Source: Bostrychus sinensis (Eukaryota > Chordata > Actinopteri > Gobiiformes > Eleotridae). From it: DNA of 64,000 nucleotides. Shown here one piece after another: positions 11,466-23,085 of the stretch. Under the pieces are notes generated by a model. The model was not told the DNA's origin. It did not search any database and worked only from the letters and a program-made list of their open reading frames with translations. Numbering within the stretch: position 1 is the stretch's first letter; each line of letters starts with the position of its first letter. Both the position numbers and the translations under genes were made by a program. Location: contig CM036239.1 of the NCBI GenBank assembly GCA_020698575.1, positions 50,247,763-50,311,762 on the forward strand, in the 5' to 3' direction.

Positions 11466-12651
11466 GTCAACAATTCTTACTCATAGGTCTTCTGAGAGCT
11501 CTTTTGTGCGAGGCATGGTTCACATCAAGTAATGCTTCTTCAGAATGGCAAACTCAAAACTGGGGGGCGTTTTTTATTGGTCAGAGCCACTTTAAACCAC
11601 TCCTCCAATCTCCTCACACTTATTGGACCCCAGGTTGGTTCACACCTAACTCCAATTAGCTCTTGAAGAGGTCACTATCCTAGGGGTTCCAATACTTTTT
11701 CTACCCTGTACTGTGATTGTTTACATAAATGCTCAATAAAAATATGAAAAAATGTCTTTTTTTTTTTTTTTTTTTTTGCAGCATTAGTTTAAGCATACTG
11801 TGTTTGTCTATTGTTGTGACTTAAATGAAGATCAGATCACATTTTATGACCAAACCATGCAGAAATCCTAGTATTTCCAAGGGGTGCCAATACTTTTTCT
11901 TTCAACTGTAAATACCTTTCCCTTTCCTGACTGAATAAATAGCTAAATTCTCTAAAATCTCTCCTCTTCTCTCTCCTCTTCTTCTCCTCTCTCCTCCCTA
12001 CAGGCATGGGCTGAAGATGAATATCTTCTTCAGTATTAGCTCTGTTGCTTTGCTTAGGTGCTCACTCATCTTCAGCTGCTGCTGGTTAACTTGGTTAATG
12101 CTGAAATGTTTTACAGTGAGGAGTTATTGGGAGTTTAGCTGTCTGCAAATCTCCATTGTTATACAGTAGGCTACATGTGTCAGCTGCTGCAAGAGGTTTC
12201 TGATGTTTATGTTCATTTATTCACACAAATGACAATAACCTGCTCAGGGCAGTAGCTCTTCCTGTAGTCCCTCAGTGCAGTCCCCACCTCTCCCCTCTGC
12301 CCTGTCTCTGTCCTGTCTCTGCCCTGTCTCTGTCCTGTCTCTGCTAATGTCTCTGCTCCTGTCCCTGCTCCTGACTCTGCTCCTGTCATCAGGCCAGGGA
12401 CGTCGAGCTAGCAATTTTGTGAGCCCTGCTGGGACTGGAACCAGGACTCAACCAGGACTAAAAACACTGGAGACAGACTCGCTCTCACTGATGCAGTATA
12501 AACCCTACAGACTCCGTATAAACCCTACAGACTCCGTATAAACCCTACAGACTCCGTATAAACCCTACTGATGCTGTATGAATCCTACTGAATCTGTAGA
12601 AACCCGACTAACGCCTTATAAACCCTACTACTAGTCCAGTGCAGTGGTTAC

Positions 12652-12717
12652 CGTTGATGTTGCTCCGGTCGATGAGGTTACTGTCGGGATGCCAGAACAG
12701 ATGGTCCCCTCCTCGAC
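12652..12717 (-). CDS. dcc: dcc exon: juxtamembrane linker 2
   Basis: 66 nt, acceptor GTCTTAG, donor AACG|GTAACC. It encodes RGGDHLFWHPDSNLIDRSNI and then N. DSNLIDRS matches DCC DTNLIDRS. Its length is a multiple of three (2+63+1), so skipping would preserve the frame. Confidence 0.93.
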
Positions 12718-13344
12718 CTAAGACCAGAGAACAAGAGGAAAACTGTGACCAAAACCAGGACTAAACCAAGACCAAAGCAGGGGCCTAAACCAGAGCTAAA
12801 CTGGAACTAAACTAGGCCTAAGACAGGACTAAAGCGGTACTAAACTAAACCAAGCCCATGACTAAACCAGGTCTAAATTGGGACACAACTGGGTCTAAAC
12901 CAAGACAAAACTGGGTGTAAACTAGGACTAAACGACGACTAAACAAGGCCTTAACCAGGACTAAACCCAAGATTAAAATAAAATATATATTTCAACCTGA
13001 TTATACCAGGACTAAATCAGGTCTAAATCAGGATTAAACCTTGTCTAAACCAGGCTTAAACAGGGACTAAACCAGGTTTAATCCAGGGCTAAAGCAGAAT
13101 TAAACCAGGACTAAACCAGAACTAAACTAGGCTTTAACCAAGACTAAACCAGGGCTAAACCAGGTCGAAACCAGGAATAAACCAGGACTCAACTGGCCCT
13201 CCTAAACTGGGACTAAACCAGGACTAAACTGGGCCTTAACCAGGTCTAAACAATAAAGCTATTATCCAGGTTTTTTAAGGCTGTGCTAACTCTCTAAACC
13301 AGACTAAACCCGGTCTGGATCCAGGAACTGGCTCTTAGTCTCAC
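12718..13344 (+). repeat. dcc intron made of 11-bp minisatellite
   Basis: Between the two juxtamembrane exons. 12738-13320 is almost entirely AGGACTAAACC-type units with TAAACTGGG and GGCCTTAACC variants. Nothing else seen. Confidence 0.93.
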
Positions 13345-13377
13345 CTTGGTCATTGGGCATCTTGTCTGGATGCTCCA
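13345..13377 (-). CDS. dcc: dcc micro-exon: juxtamembrane linker
   Basis: A 33-nt micro-exon, acceptor CTGTTGCAG, donor CAAG|GTGAGA. It encodes VEHPDKMPNDQ when joined to both neighbours, against DCC VEHPDKMANDQG. It is in phase (2+30+1) and could be skipped without breaking the frame. Confidence 0.93.
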
Positions 13378-13687
13378 CTGCAACAGAAAAAAAGGAGCCC
13401 GAGTTATTTTTTGTGACATTTGCAGACCTTTGACATAAAAATACACAGGCTCCAGACACCACTGCTGTCTGAAGTATGTGTTTAATTTTGTTCTCTCTCT
13501 GTAGAAACCTGCTGTTCCTTTCAGACTAACAGGACATTTTTGCAACGAAGCAACACCAAAACAACACAACACCATGACAACACAACAACTCCACACTGCA
13601 GCAGCAGCAGGTGAGGTCTGGGTCCTGGAGAGGTTTTATTAAGATAATTATGAAGGAGGAGATTTTTGATTTTCTCATGAGGTTTAG

Positions 13688-14295
13688 CGGAAGAGAACCT
13701 GAACCCTAAACCAGGCCTAAACCAGGACTAAACCAGGACCAAACCAGGACTAAACCAGGACTAAACCAAAACTAAACCAGGACCAAACCAGGACTAAACC
13801 AGGGTTAAACCAAAACTAAACCAGGACTAAACCAAAACTAAACCAGGAACAAACCAGGACTAAACCAGGACCAAACCAGGACCAAACCAGGACTAAACCA
13901 GGACTAAACCAGGAAAAGAAAGACAAGGCCTAAACCTCTTTTGAATCAGGCCCGCACAGAGTACTAGTCCTGGGCTAAGCTGGACCTAAACCAGGACTAA
14001 CCTCTAAACAACTAAAAAAAAGGACAAAATCTGGACTAAATTTGGACTAATCTGGCCCTAAACCAGAACTAAACTGGGCCTTAACCAGGCCTAAACTATG
14101 CCTAAACCAGAAGTAAACTTGGCCTTAACCAGGACTAAACTGGGCCTAAACCAAAACTACAACAAGTCTAAACCAGGACTAAACTTGGTCTAAACCAAGA
14201 CTAAACCAGGTTTACACTAAGACTAAACCAGGCCTACACCAGGACTTTGCCCTAAACAACTCAACCAGGACTAAACCAGGAATTACCTCAGACTA
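13688..14295 (+). repeat. 11-bp minisatellite in the adjacent intron
   Basis: AGGACTAAACC and AGGACCAAACC units, ending about 100 bp before the FNIII-6 donor. The rest of this intron (13378-13687) is unique-looking sequence with no recognised feature. Confidence 0.93.
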
Positions 14296-14391
14296 CAATA
14301 GAACTAAACCTGAACAAAATCTTCTTATCTTCTGTTATAAAAGGTCCCATGTGCAGGCAGTGGGACCTGTACCACAGTTTGACACCCTTAC

Positions 14392-14586
14392 CCTTGGCAG
14401 TTCTGAACTGGACCGGTTCTGAGAGCGGGCCCACTCCTTTGGCATTCTTGGCCTGGATCCTGAAGTAGTAGACCGTGTCCAGGTTCAGGTCCAGGACTTG
14501 GTGGGTCAGGCGGTCTCCAGAAATGGACTCCATCACCCAGTCATCGATGGGAGAGTTCTTCTCCAGCGTGTAGTACACAATGTAGC
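14392..14586 (-). CDS. dcc: dcc exon: FNIII-6, second part
   Basis: 195 nt, acceptor CCCTGCAG, donor CAAGG|GTAAGG. It encodes [36 protein letters not shown] and [20 protein letters not shown], ending VQFRTAK. The [15 protein letters not shown] and KNSPIDD residues are DCC, not neogenin. The intronic sequence just upstream is a GA-rich short tandem repeat. Confidence 0.96.
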
Positions 14587-16412
14587 CTGCAGGGGGCAGA
14601 GGAGATGGGGGTTACAGGAGGAGCAGAGAAGAGCAGAGAGGAGGAGCAGACAGGAGCAGAGAGGAGGAGCAGACAGGAGCAGAGAGGAGTAGGCAGAAGC
14701 AGAGCCGGAGGAAGAGCAGACAGTAGCAGAGAGGAGGAGCAGGAGGTTTAGCAAAAGAAAACTTGAAGCATAAGCCAGGTCTAACCCAAGTTTAAAAACA
14801 CTGAATTCCGCCCCCCAAAAAAAAAAAAAAAAATGTCCGTATTGGAGATGTTAATAAACAATGCGCAAAGCCCCCTCGGCATCACTGGGATTATCCCCCT
14901 CCACGGATACCCCCACCCCCACCCATGGTCTGGAAAATATTTGTATTTCCCTACATGAAAACAGCCTTTCTGAGCATATCTTGGCAATATTTTGATGTAT
15001 AAAACACCATGCTGTTGAGATACCTTAATCCGGTTATTCTCTGTAGTTTTTCGTAATTCGAGGTCCCATGCATTTGTGACAAAATGATTTATTTACAACT
15101 CTCCACCAAACACACCTAACAATCTGAATCGTGACGGATGCCCAGCTGTTTTTACCATTGCCCAACATCGGAAGGTGAGGGCCTGTTGTGGCCACCATTG
15201 TGATCATATGTCAGTGCGCAGGGGTCTCCGTCTAATATAGTGACCTACTACTACTATGTCAGAGAAGTTTACCTCTGACGGGGGATGGACTCTGGTTTAT
15301 GATGTAATTTTATTAAACTTTACACATTCCACACAACTGTAATCGCCGATTACAGTAGATAAGATTTGTATCTAATGGTACTGCCACAAATCAGACCTGA
15401 CTGGCTGGTATCCTTACCAGTAACTGCACAGTATGACGTACTAGCTGGGGTAAAATAACATTTGATTAGCTGGGGGAAAATGTCCGTTTACAGGTTGAAA
15501 AAAGGAGGTCGCAAGAACCCTGAAAAAATACTGAATTTAACCTGATTATACCAGGACTGAACCAGGACTAAACTGGGCCTAAACCAGGTCTAAACCAGCT
15601 GTTCTTTAATGTTTTAAGTTCGTTGATTGTCATTTTTTAGCCCCTCATTTATCTATATGTTAGCCTTATGTTGCTAACAGCTAAATAGCCATTTTATGCT
15701 CTGTCCAGTCCCCAGCGTTGCCAGCAGGGGTGACAGACACCTAATCCAAGTGTTCTCTGCAGAGTCACAGTAACAGCTCCCCAACAGAAGAGGTTTTCCA
15801 CAGAAAGTTTTTATGAGTCAAAAAGCCAACAATAACTTAATACAAAGAGGATCAGAATGCCCCAGGTGTCTTACTTCCATTAAGGCTTATTCTGAATATG
15901 ACCTTAATGTTTTCATAGCGATTCCCAGAGTATGCTCATATTCAGATTAATATCAGCATATTCCAATGCATGAAAACACACTCAAAGTCAGATTTTTTCA
16001 GACTGAGATGGTTTGGACATGTACAGAGCAGGAGGAGATCCTCAGCCCTGGTTTCAGATGTATTTGAACCAGTTTCATGGCCCTGTCCTGAACAATAGAA
16101 GACCTTAAATCCCTCTAAACGCGCAACTCATATTTTTTAAAAGCCAAGTTTCCACAGAGAGCCGACTGAAACCAGGACAAAGGTGGGGAGCGCGCCGGTG
16201 TTTAACGCACGCAGACAGATACAGAGTGGCCCGAGGGTGCGTTTGATTCATCCGCTGGGATCCGCTGCGCTCGTTAAAGCCTGAAGGGAGCGTTTGATTT
16301 GTCCACCGGGACACGCAGCGCTCGTTAAAAGCAAGACAGGGTTTACAGCCGGGTCGTGGCTCGGAGCAAAAAAATACACACAAACCGCAACAAGATGGAT
16401 TTATTTTAGGAA

Positions 16413-16660
16413 TGGCAGCAAGAGGAGGAGAGGAGGAGGAGGAGGAGGAGAGGAACAGAGGACGAGGAGGAGAGAAGGAGCAGAGGAAGAGAGGAAGAGC
16501 GGAGGAGGAGGAGAAGCAGAGGAGGAGAGGAGGAAAGAGGAGCCGAGGAGTAGAAGCAGAGAAGGAGGAGGCGAGACGGAGGAGGAGAAAAGGAGGAGGA
16601 GAGGAGCAGAGGAGGAACAAATGGGAAAAGGAGCAGGAGAGGAGCAGAGGAGGAAGAGGT
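16413..16660 (+). repeat. GA-rich (AGG/AGAGG) tract
   Basis: A 250-bp purine-dominated tract on plus. The open frames over it on both strands are composition artefacts. Confidence 0.92.
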
Positions 16661-16739
16661 AAGGACTGTATCAATCCAAACATGGTTCAGGTCTAACAAA
16701 AGACTGCTCTGTTGCATCTTAAAGGAGTTAAACCACACC

Positions 16740-16880
16740 CTAAAACAGATCTAAACCAGGACTAAACTGGGCCTAAACCAGGACTAAATCAGAACTTAAC
16801 CAGGACTAAACCAGGACTAAACTGGGTCAAAACTGGGACTAAAATAGGTCTAAACTAGGACTAAATCAGGACTAAACTGA
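16740..16880 (+). repeat. 11-bp minisatellite
   Basis: AGGACTAAAC and GGGTCAAAAC units. It runs into GGTACATGAGACAAAAAAGG (16887), the same end sequence as the hAT-type element at 48990. Confidence 0.9.
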
Positions 16881-17215
16881 GTCTAGGGGTACATGAGACA
16901 AAAAAGGCTGGGAACTACTGTAGTCCTGCAATAGCGCGGTACTAAAAAATGATCGAGGGGTTTGGGGGTGGGAACATTTGGACGCAGCCTTAATCATTTT
17001 GTCCTTGGCCCATTACTAACCTTTACTGACGTTCCCATAACAAAAATAAATAAATATAATTCTGTATTCACTAAAAGCTCTCTCAGTGAACAGCATTTTT
17101 CACTAAAACATCGGCACAGTCCTGTAAATACTGCTGATATAGCCACCTATGTCCTGCTCAAACTCTGTCTGAGCTCTGATTGGTCAAATTTAAAACCCTG
17201 TGTTGAAACGCTGAC

Positions 17216-17323
17216 CTGTGATTCGTCCGTTGGCCTCCATGGGCGGCTGCCAGCTGATCAGGATGGCCCTGGGTCGACCCTCTCGTCCAATCACGGTCAG
17301 GTCTTTGGGGGCGGAGCTAGGAG
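17216..17323 (-). CDS. dcc: dcc exon: FNIII-6, first part
   Basis: 108 nt, donor ACAG|GTCAGC. The acceptor is TTGACAG at 17324-17325. A nearer CTCCTAG would break the phase, so it is rejected. It encodes [37 protein letters not shown]. The match is to [30 protein letters not shown]. Confidence 0.95.
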
Positions 17324-17449
17324 CTGTCAATCACAGAGAGGAAAAAAGAAAACCGAAACAAGTGTTAGAACATTAAATGGGACACTGAGGCCACAGTCAT
17401 GAGGAAGTGAGAATCTGTCAGACAGCAGACTGGAATCTTTACAACAATC

Positions 17450-17850
17450 AACAAATGTAAACCGCAAAAAAACTAGAATCAACACACATAAACTGCTAAA
17501 AAACATCAATCAACAAATGTAAATCACTACAAAACTACAATCAACAAATGTAAACCACTAAAAACATCAACCTACAAACGTAAACCGCTAAAAAACATCA
17601 GTCAACAAATGTAAGTGGCAAAAAACGGCACTCAACAAATGTAAACTGCTAAAAAAACAATCATCGAACATAAACAGCTAAAACATGGCAATCAACAAAC
17701 GTAACCCTCTAAAAGCAACAATAAATGAACATATGCTGCTAAAAAAAGACAATCAACAAACAAAAACCACTAAAAAACGTCAATAAATATATACGGCTAA
17801 AAAATGACAATAAATGTAAAATGCTAAAAACAACAATAAATGAATGTAAA
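17450..17850 (-). repeat. GTTTAC/TTTTTAGC minisatellite
   Basis: About 30-bp units readable on plus as AATCAACAAATGTAAACCGC followed by TAAAAAAC. Inverted relative to the copy at 2745-2960. Confidence 0.85.
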
Positions 17851-18586
17851 CAACAAAACAAGTGTTAGAACATTTAATGGCACACTGAGGCCACAGCCAT
17901 GAGAAGGAGAGAATCTGTCAGGCTGCAGACTGGATCTCTACAGGAGCATGCTCTGGTATTGTGTCCAGCCCGTTCCCACACTTTGAGAACCCCAGGACGA
18001 TAGTGTAATTAAATTTCCCTGTGGAGATGACTGACAGGTCTAATATCTTCTACCCCTGGCCTTTTTTTTTTTTAAATACCGAGCCCCAGATGTCTTCTTC
18101 TTCTTCTTCTTCTTCAGTCTTTCTGAAACACTGTTAAACTCCTTTGCATTAGTATTTCAGGTTTTATAACTTAAAATAATGTATCTGTGGAAAACCTCTT
18201 CTGTTGGGAGCTGTTACTGTGACTCTGAACCACTAAAATAACAATCAACAACGGTAAACCACTAAAAAACGAAAATCAACAAACGTAAATAGCTAAAAAA
18301 AAAAACACTGACAAACAACAAAGAACATAAAAGAATACAAATAAGACAATCAACAAATGTAAACAACTAAAAACGACAACCAACAAACGTAAACCTGCTA
18401 AAAAAATGACAATTAATGAATGTAACCCACTGAAAAAAAACAATCAAAGAACATAAAACACTTCACAAAAGACAATCAACAAATGTAAACTGCTAAAAAC
18501 ATCAATGAATAAACATAAACAACTAAAAAAAAAAACAATCAACAATGAACGTAACTCACTGAAAAATGACAATCAAAGAACATAAC

Positions 18587-19561
18587 TAAGGGTGCTCTGA
18601 TCAGGAATTTTGAGGCCGATCACCGATCACCGATCAGCCTTTGCTGTGATCAGCTGATACCGATCATTGCCGATACCGATCACATGGTCTTCAATGTGGG
18701 AATGTAATGTATGCAGGTTATTATTAGTTCCACTTGAAAAATACTGTAGCCTTTGTAAATGTAAAAGTACAACAAAATTCTACTTATTTTTGTTTTAGAA
18801 GAGGTTTTGTTGCATTATTGGCCTTTAATGTGTGCCCAGTGTCTGTGGCTTTGTTTGAATGCTCCGCTGATGTAAAAATCAGCTGTTTTTAATTGGTGCC
18901 TTTAGTGCGAGTCCCGGGTGCAGTGCCTGCGTCCGCGTAACGCGCAGCCAAACCAGGTTGAAACACAGTGGACTAAAGAGCAGACAGTTCCTGCTGCCAG
19001 TTTTGACAACGTCTGAATGAAGAAAACGTGCAAAGAGAGCAGAGAAGACAATGATGAAAGGTGCTCCTCTCAGACACACGGACACATGGGCTGCCTTTTT
19101 ACTTTCTCTTTCCATTAGCAGCCATTTGCTGCAGTTTAAGCCACAAAACGCACAGTTTTCTCCGCGCAACAAGACACAGGCAGACTCTGAACTTTCTTAA
19201 TCCTTTTAACGTAACTGTTAGCGGGTTAGCTGTAGCTCTATTTACGTTGGTGTTTGCAAATACACGCACTGCTGCGCCTCGGTTCTGTCCCGTGCGCTCC
19301 AAGAGCAGGTGGGGACAAAGCGGGGACACAAAGCAGCGCCTCCAGGGCAGGTTTGTGTCAGTTATAACCAGGGCTTAACTTAAAAACACTGCTAGAATAA
19401 CGCGACTGCTGTTTAATTAAACCGGAGTTGCAGGACAGTAAATGTGAGAGCCTCCCGTGCTTGTTGTAATTTGATCGGCCCTTCTGATCGGCCCATTTTA
19501 CTGATCACCGATCACTCTATTTTTAGCCATGATCGGCCGATCACCGATTGGAGACCCCTTA
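18587..19561. mobile_element. non-autonomous hAT element, copy 1 (975 bp)
   Basis: Terminal repeats TAAGGGTGCTCTGATC and GATTGGAGACCCCTTA. A perfect 8-bp target duplication AACATAAC occurs at 18579-18586 and 19562-19569. Subterminal GATCGGCCGATC and GATCACCGATC motifs are repeated. The interior has small open frames on both strands but no transposase motif. It landed inside a GTTTAC minisatellite array. A closely related copy is at 58891-59875. Confidence 0.93.
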
Positions 19562-19787
19562 AACATAACACAATACAAAAAGACAATCAACAAATGTAAA
19601 CCACAAAAACACGACAATCAATTAACACAAACAGCTAAAAAAACAAAACAATCAATGAACATAAACTACAAAAAACAAAAAAAACAAAAGTAAACGGCTA
19701 ATAAACAACAATCCACAAATGTAAGTGGCTAAAAAAACGACAACATACATAAACCGCTAAAAAACGACTATCAACAAATGCTAATTT

Positions 19788-20010
19788 ATTAGGTCTAAAT
19801 CACGCCCAAACCAGGTCTAAACCAGGACTAAATCAGGTCTATGCCAGGGGTAAGCCAAGTCTAAACCAGGTCAAAGCCAGGACTAAATCAAGTCTAAATC
19901 AGGTCCACAGCAGGACTTAACCAGGACTAAACTAGGTCTAACCCAGGTCTAAACTAGACCTTAAGCAGGACTAAACTAGGCCTAAACCAGGACTCATTTA
20001 GGCCTAAACT
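19788..20010 (+). repeat. 11-bp minisatellite
   Basis: AGGTCTAAACC and AGGACTAAATC units. Confidence 0.9.
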
Positions 20011-20234
20011 AGTGTTTTTAAGGAGGAAACAACATTATAACAGGCTTAAAAAAAGGAACAGGACAGTTAACATTAAGATAATAGTCAGGTGGTCATAATA
20101 TTATGCCTGATCAGTGAGATGATGAGCTATAGGATAAATGACATGAGTAAAATCTCTGACTTTATTTAACACATTTCAGTCTCCATCCTTTCTCCTCTGC
20201 TCTGCTCGCTCCATTTTATTATTATTATTATTAT

Positions 20235-20530
20235 TACTTCAGCGAGAGTGGCTCTGCAGATTACGCCGCGGCTTGGGGAAAGTGCCGGCTGTCAGCACCG
20301 TAAACGTCCGCGCGGCTGGAGACTGTAATTTGGCGACAGCTTTAACGAGTGTTTTCATTAGCGACCGCGGCGCTTTCTGTCCGACCGAGAGACTTAATCA
20401 CTCTCTCGCCGTACTCTCCTCCTCTCGTCTGCGCTGTATCGAACAGGGGGAAAAAAAGGCCTTAAGTTTGACATTTTCACACAGACGGGGGAGAGAGGAG
20501 GTAAAGTTCAGCAGGATCTGAGCGGGGTTT
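20235..20530. other. CpG-rich unique intronic block
   Basis: Unlike its surroundings, rich in CpG (for example TTACGCCGCGGCTTGGGG, GCGACCGCGGCGC). No repeat structure seen and no splice-bounded exon recognised. It could be a regulatory element or a transposon relic; conservation is unknown. Confidence 0.35.
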
Positions 20531-20649
20531 AATGAGGGTTTAGGTCGGCGGCCATGTTGGAGAGGGACAATAGAGAGGAGCAGAAAGAAACAAGAGGGAG
20601 AGACAGTAGACAGAGACAATTAGAGACAAGGATAAAGCTGTTAGTGCTG

Positions 20650-21185
20650 GAGTTAAACCAGGACTAAACCAGGATTAAACCAGGGCTAAACCAGGATTAA
20701 ACCAGAACTAAACCAGGTCTAAACCAGGACTAAAATAGGTCTAAAGCTGGCCCAGTCCACGTCTAAACTAGGTCTAAAGCTGGTCTAAAATAGGTCCAAA
20801 TCAACACTAAACCAGAGCTAAACAAGGTCTAAAGTAGGTCCAAATCCAAACCAGGTCTAAACTGGGACTAAAGTAGGTCTAAACCAGGAGTAACCAAGCC
20901 TAAAATAGGTCCAAGTCCAAAGCAGGTCTAAACCAACACTTACCAGGACTAAACTAGGACTAAACCAGGACTTAACGAGGTCAAAACCAGGGCTAAAGTA
21001 GGCCCAGTTCAGGTCTAAACTAGGTCTAAATCTGGTCTAAAATGAGTCCAAGCCAGGAATACACAAGGCCTAAAATAAGTCCAGATGCAATCCAGGTCTA
21101 AACTGAGATTAAACAAGGACTAAACTAGATCTAAATTTGGTCTAAATGTTGTCTAAACCAGGACAAAGCAACCCCACAGAGCTGG
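20650..21185 (+). repeat. 11-bp minisatellite
   Basis: AGGACTAAACC, AGGTCTAAAGC and AGGTCCAAATC variants, more degenerate than the array at 34 kb. Confidence 0.92.
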
Positions 21186-21583
21186 ACTAACTAAACCAAG
21201 ACCTGAACTGTAAAGACTCCCGAGTACCACCAGTGGGACCCGCACCACAACTTGAAAACAACTGCTGTAAAGTAAACATGTCATGCATCAGTATTCAGAG
21301 GTGAATTGGTCGAGACTTAGATGTTTTAGTGAAATAAAAGCCAAAGGTTGGGGGTAAAACCTGCAGGGGGCAGTGTTCCAAGTCCTGGTCTGAGTCCTGG
21401 TCTTCGTGGGCCTAACAGCTCCTCTGAGTCCGGCTCACAGTCTGAGGTGAATGTTAATGGATTCAGCCGGGGCCCTGAGGGGAGCGGCGGGACGGAGGTA
21501 ATTGGACGGAAAAATACCACGGACTCTGAGTAAACACGAGAAAACATGCTGACATTTAACTAGGACAACAAGAGACAGGACTT

Positions 21584-22755
21584 GTGGACAAGAGACAGGG
21601 CTGCGGAGGACTCATGGACAAAAACAGGACTGTAAAGGACTCATGGACAAGAGACAGGGCTGCAGAGACTCATGGACAAGACATAGGGCTGCAGAGACTC
21701 ATGGACAAGACACAGGGCTGTAGAGGACTCATGGACAAGACACAGGGCTGTAGAGGACTCATGGACAAGACACAGGGCTGTAGAGGACTCATGGACAAGA
21801 CACAGGGCTGTAGAGGACTCATGGACAAGACACAGGGCTGTAGAGGACTCATGGACAAGACAGGGCTGTAGAGGACTCATGGACAAGACAGGGCTGTAGA
21901 GGACTCATGGACAAGACAGGGCTGTAGAGGACTCATGGACAAGACACAGAGCTGTAGAGGACTCATGGACAAGACACAGGGCTGTAGAGGACTCATGGAC
22001 AAGACACAGAGCTGTAGAGGACTCATGGACAAGACACAGGGCTGTAGAGGACTCATGGACAAGAGACATGACTGTAGAGGACTCATGGACAAGAGACATG
22101 ACTGTAGAGGACTCATGGACAAGACACAGGGCTGTAGAGGACTCATGGACAAGACACAGGGCTGTAGAGGACTCATGGACAAGACACAGGGCTGTAGAGG
22201 ACTCATGGACAAGAGACATGACTGTAGAGGACTCATGGACAAGAGACATGACTGTAGAGGACTCATGGACAAGACACAGGGCTGTAGAGGACTCATGGAC
22301 AAGACACAGGGCTGTAGAGGACTCATGGACAAGACACAGAGCTGTAGAGGACTCATGGACAAGACACAGGGCTGTAGAGGACTCATGGACAAGAGACATG
22401 ACTGTAGAGGACTCATGGACAAGAGACATGACTGTAGAGGACTCATGGACAAGACACAGGGCTGTAGAGGACTCATGGACAAGACACAGGGCTGTAGAGG
22501 ACTCATGGACAAGACACAGGGCTGTAGAGGACTCATGGACAAGAGACATGACTGTAGAGGACTCATGGACAAGAGACATGACTGTAGAGGACTCATGGAC
22601 AAGACACAGGGCTGTAGAGGACTCATGGACAAGACACAGGGCTGTAGAGGACTCATGGACAAGACACAGGGCTGTAGAGGACTCATGGACAAGACATAGG
22701 GCTGTAGAGGACTCATGGACAAGACACAGGGCTGTAGAGGACTCATGGACAAGAG
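21584..22755. repeat. 30-bp minisatellite with 330-bp higher-order repeat
   Basis: About 39 units containing ACTCATGGACAAGACACAGG or the variant GGACAAGAGACATGACTG. Because 30 is divisible by three, every frame stays open, giving apparent proteins of 250-300 residues on both strands (10-residue periods such as MDKTQGCRGL). From 22051 the variant order (R R G G G R R G G S G, with R = RHDC type, G = TQGC type and S = TQSC type) repeats at 22381, an 11-unit higher-order unit. Not a gene and not CRISPR (no spacers). Confidence 0.97.
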
Positions 22756-23085
22756 ACACTACACTCAAATTAGGTTGGAGTTCTATTTTTGAGTGGCTCC
22801 ATGGCATCTACAGAGCTACAGCTGGGGAAACACAGGAAACAGGCTCCAAGTGGCAAAATAAACTTCCCCTTTCAAAATAAAGGCTCAGTGAAAACAGCAG
22901 TAATGTAAACACTGCACATCGAGAAGTTCATTCTGGGCAGAGTCAGTAATTTGTGGAGAAGTTATTGGTTTGTGGACGGGGTTACTGGATTGTGGGTGGG
23001 GTTACTGGTTTGTGGGCGAAGTTACAGATGTGTGGGCGGAGTTACTGGTTTGTGGGCGGAGTTACTGGTTTGTAGGCAGAGTTAC

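Larger units (their letters stand above)
6660..11908 (-). mobile_element. Tc1-like transposon, interrupted
   Basis: Transposase pieces on minus in order: a paired-like HTH region (11465 to 11127, [13 protein letters not shown]), a middle part with WTDET, the first catalytic Asp (about 11100), and a C-terminal part (7216-6821) with GGGGIMVWGCFA, SRSPDLNPIE (catalytic Glu) and KKIPPKR-like tail residues. It is split by a hAT insertion. The right inverted repeat ends GGGTGCC...CAACTG|TA at 11908, with target TA 11909-11910. Inner inverted repeats (AGTATTGG/TACAAGGTAG type) match on both sides. The outer left end is degraded. Several frame breaks mean the copy is inactive. Confidence 0.85.
4530..12651 (-). 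other. dcc intron with purine tract and nested transposons
   Basis: Contents in order: 11-bp minisatellite (4705-5010), purine-only tract (5222-6410), a Tc1/hAT/L2 nest (about 6660-11908), CT-rich sequence (11960-12000), unassigned sequence (12000-12280), a TGTCTCTGCCC repeat (12283-12370) and a TATAAACCCTACAGACTCCG repeat (12495-12580). No host gene seen. Confidence 0.8.
14587..17215 (-). other. dcc intron between FNIII-6 exons
   Basis: Holds a GGAGCAGACAGGAGCAGAGA short tandem repeat (about 14625-14745), poly-A (14816-14834), unassigned sequence 14840-15540, a short 11-mer block (15545-15600), a dispersed repeat with CCAGTCCCCAGCGTTGCCAG (about 15704), a TTATTCTGAATATGACCTTAAT-type relic (15880-15970), a GA-rich tract (16413-16660), an 11-bp minisatellite (16740-16880) and a solo hAT-type end at 16886-16922. 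No gene seen. Confidence 0.7.
17324..23085 (-). other. dcc intron between FNIII-5 and FNIII-6
   Basis: Holds the GTTTAC minisatellite (17450-17850), unassigned 17850-18230, the same minisatellite (18230-18586 and 19562-19790) split by a hAT copy (18587-19561), 11-bp arrays (19788-20010, 20650-21185), a CpG-rich non-repetitive block (20235-20530) and the 30-bp minisatellite (21584-22755). 22760-23080 has a TTACTGGTTTGTGGGCGGAG repeat (about 22960-23080). No host gene. Confidence 0.75.

Noticed and set aside
16294..16738. Overlapping 90-190 codon ORFs on both strands
   Set aside because: GA-rich low-complexity tract.
17311..17322. CTCCTAG as the acceptor of the FNIII-6 exon
   Set aside because: It would put the exon out of phase with its upstream neighbour. 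The TTGACAG 7 nt upstream restores APSSAPKDL and the phase.
18879..19378. ORFs on both strands inside hAT copy 1, repeated in copy 2
   Set aside because: Shared because the element is shared; no BED or hAT dimerisation domain; copy 2 frames differ in length.
21584..22755. CRISPR-like regular 30-bp repeats
   Set aside because: Units are contiguous without unique spacers, and the genome is a vertebrate. Same for the 41-bp array at 62.7 kb.
21877..22807. 291- and 300-codon ORFs on minus and 254/270 on plus
   Set aside because: All frames of a 30-bp minisatellite stay open because the period is divisible by three. No domain.
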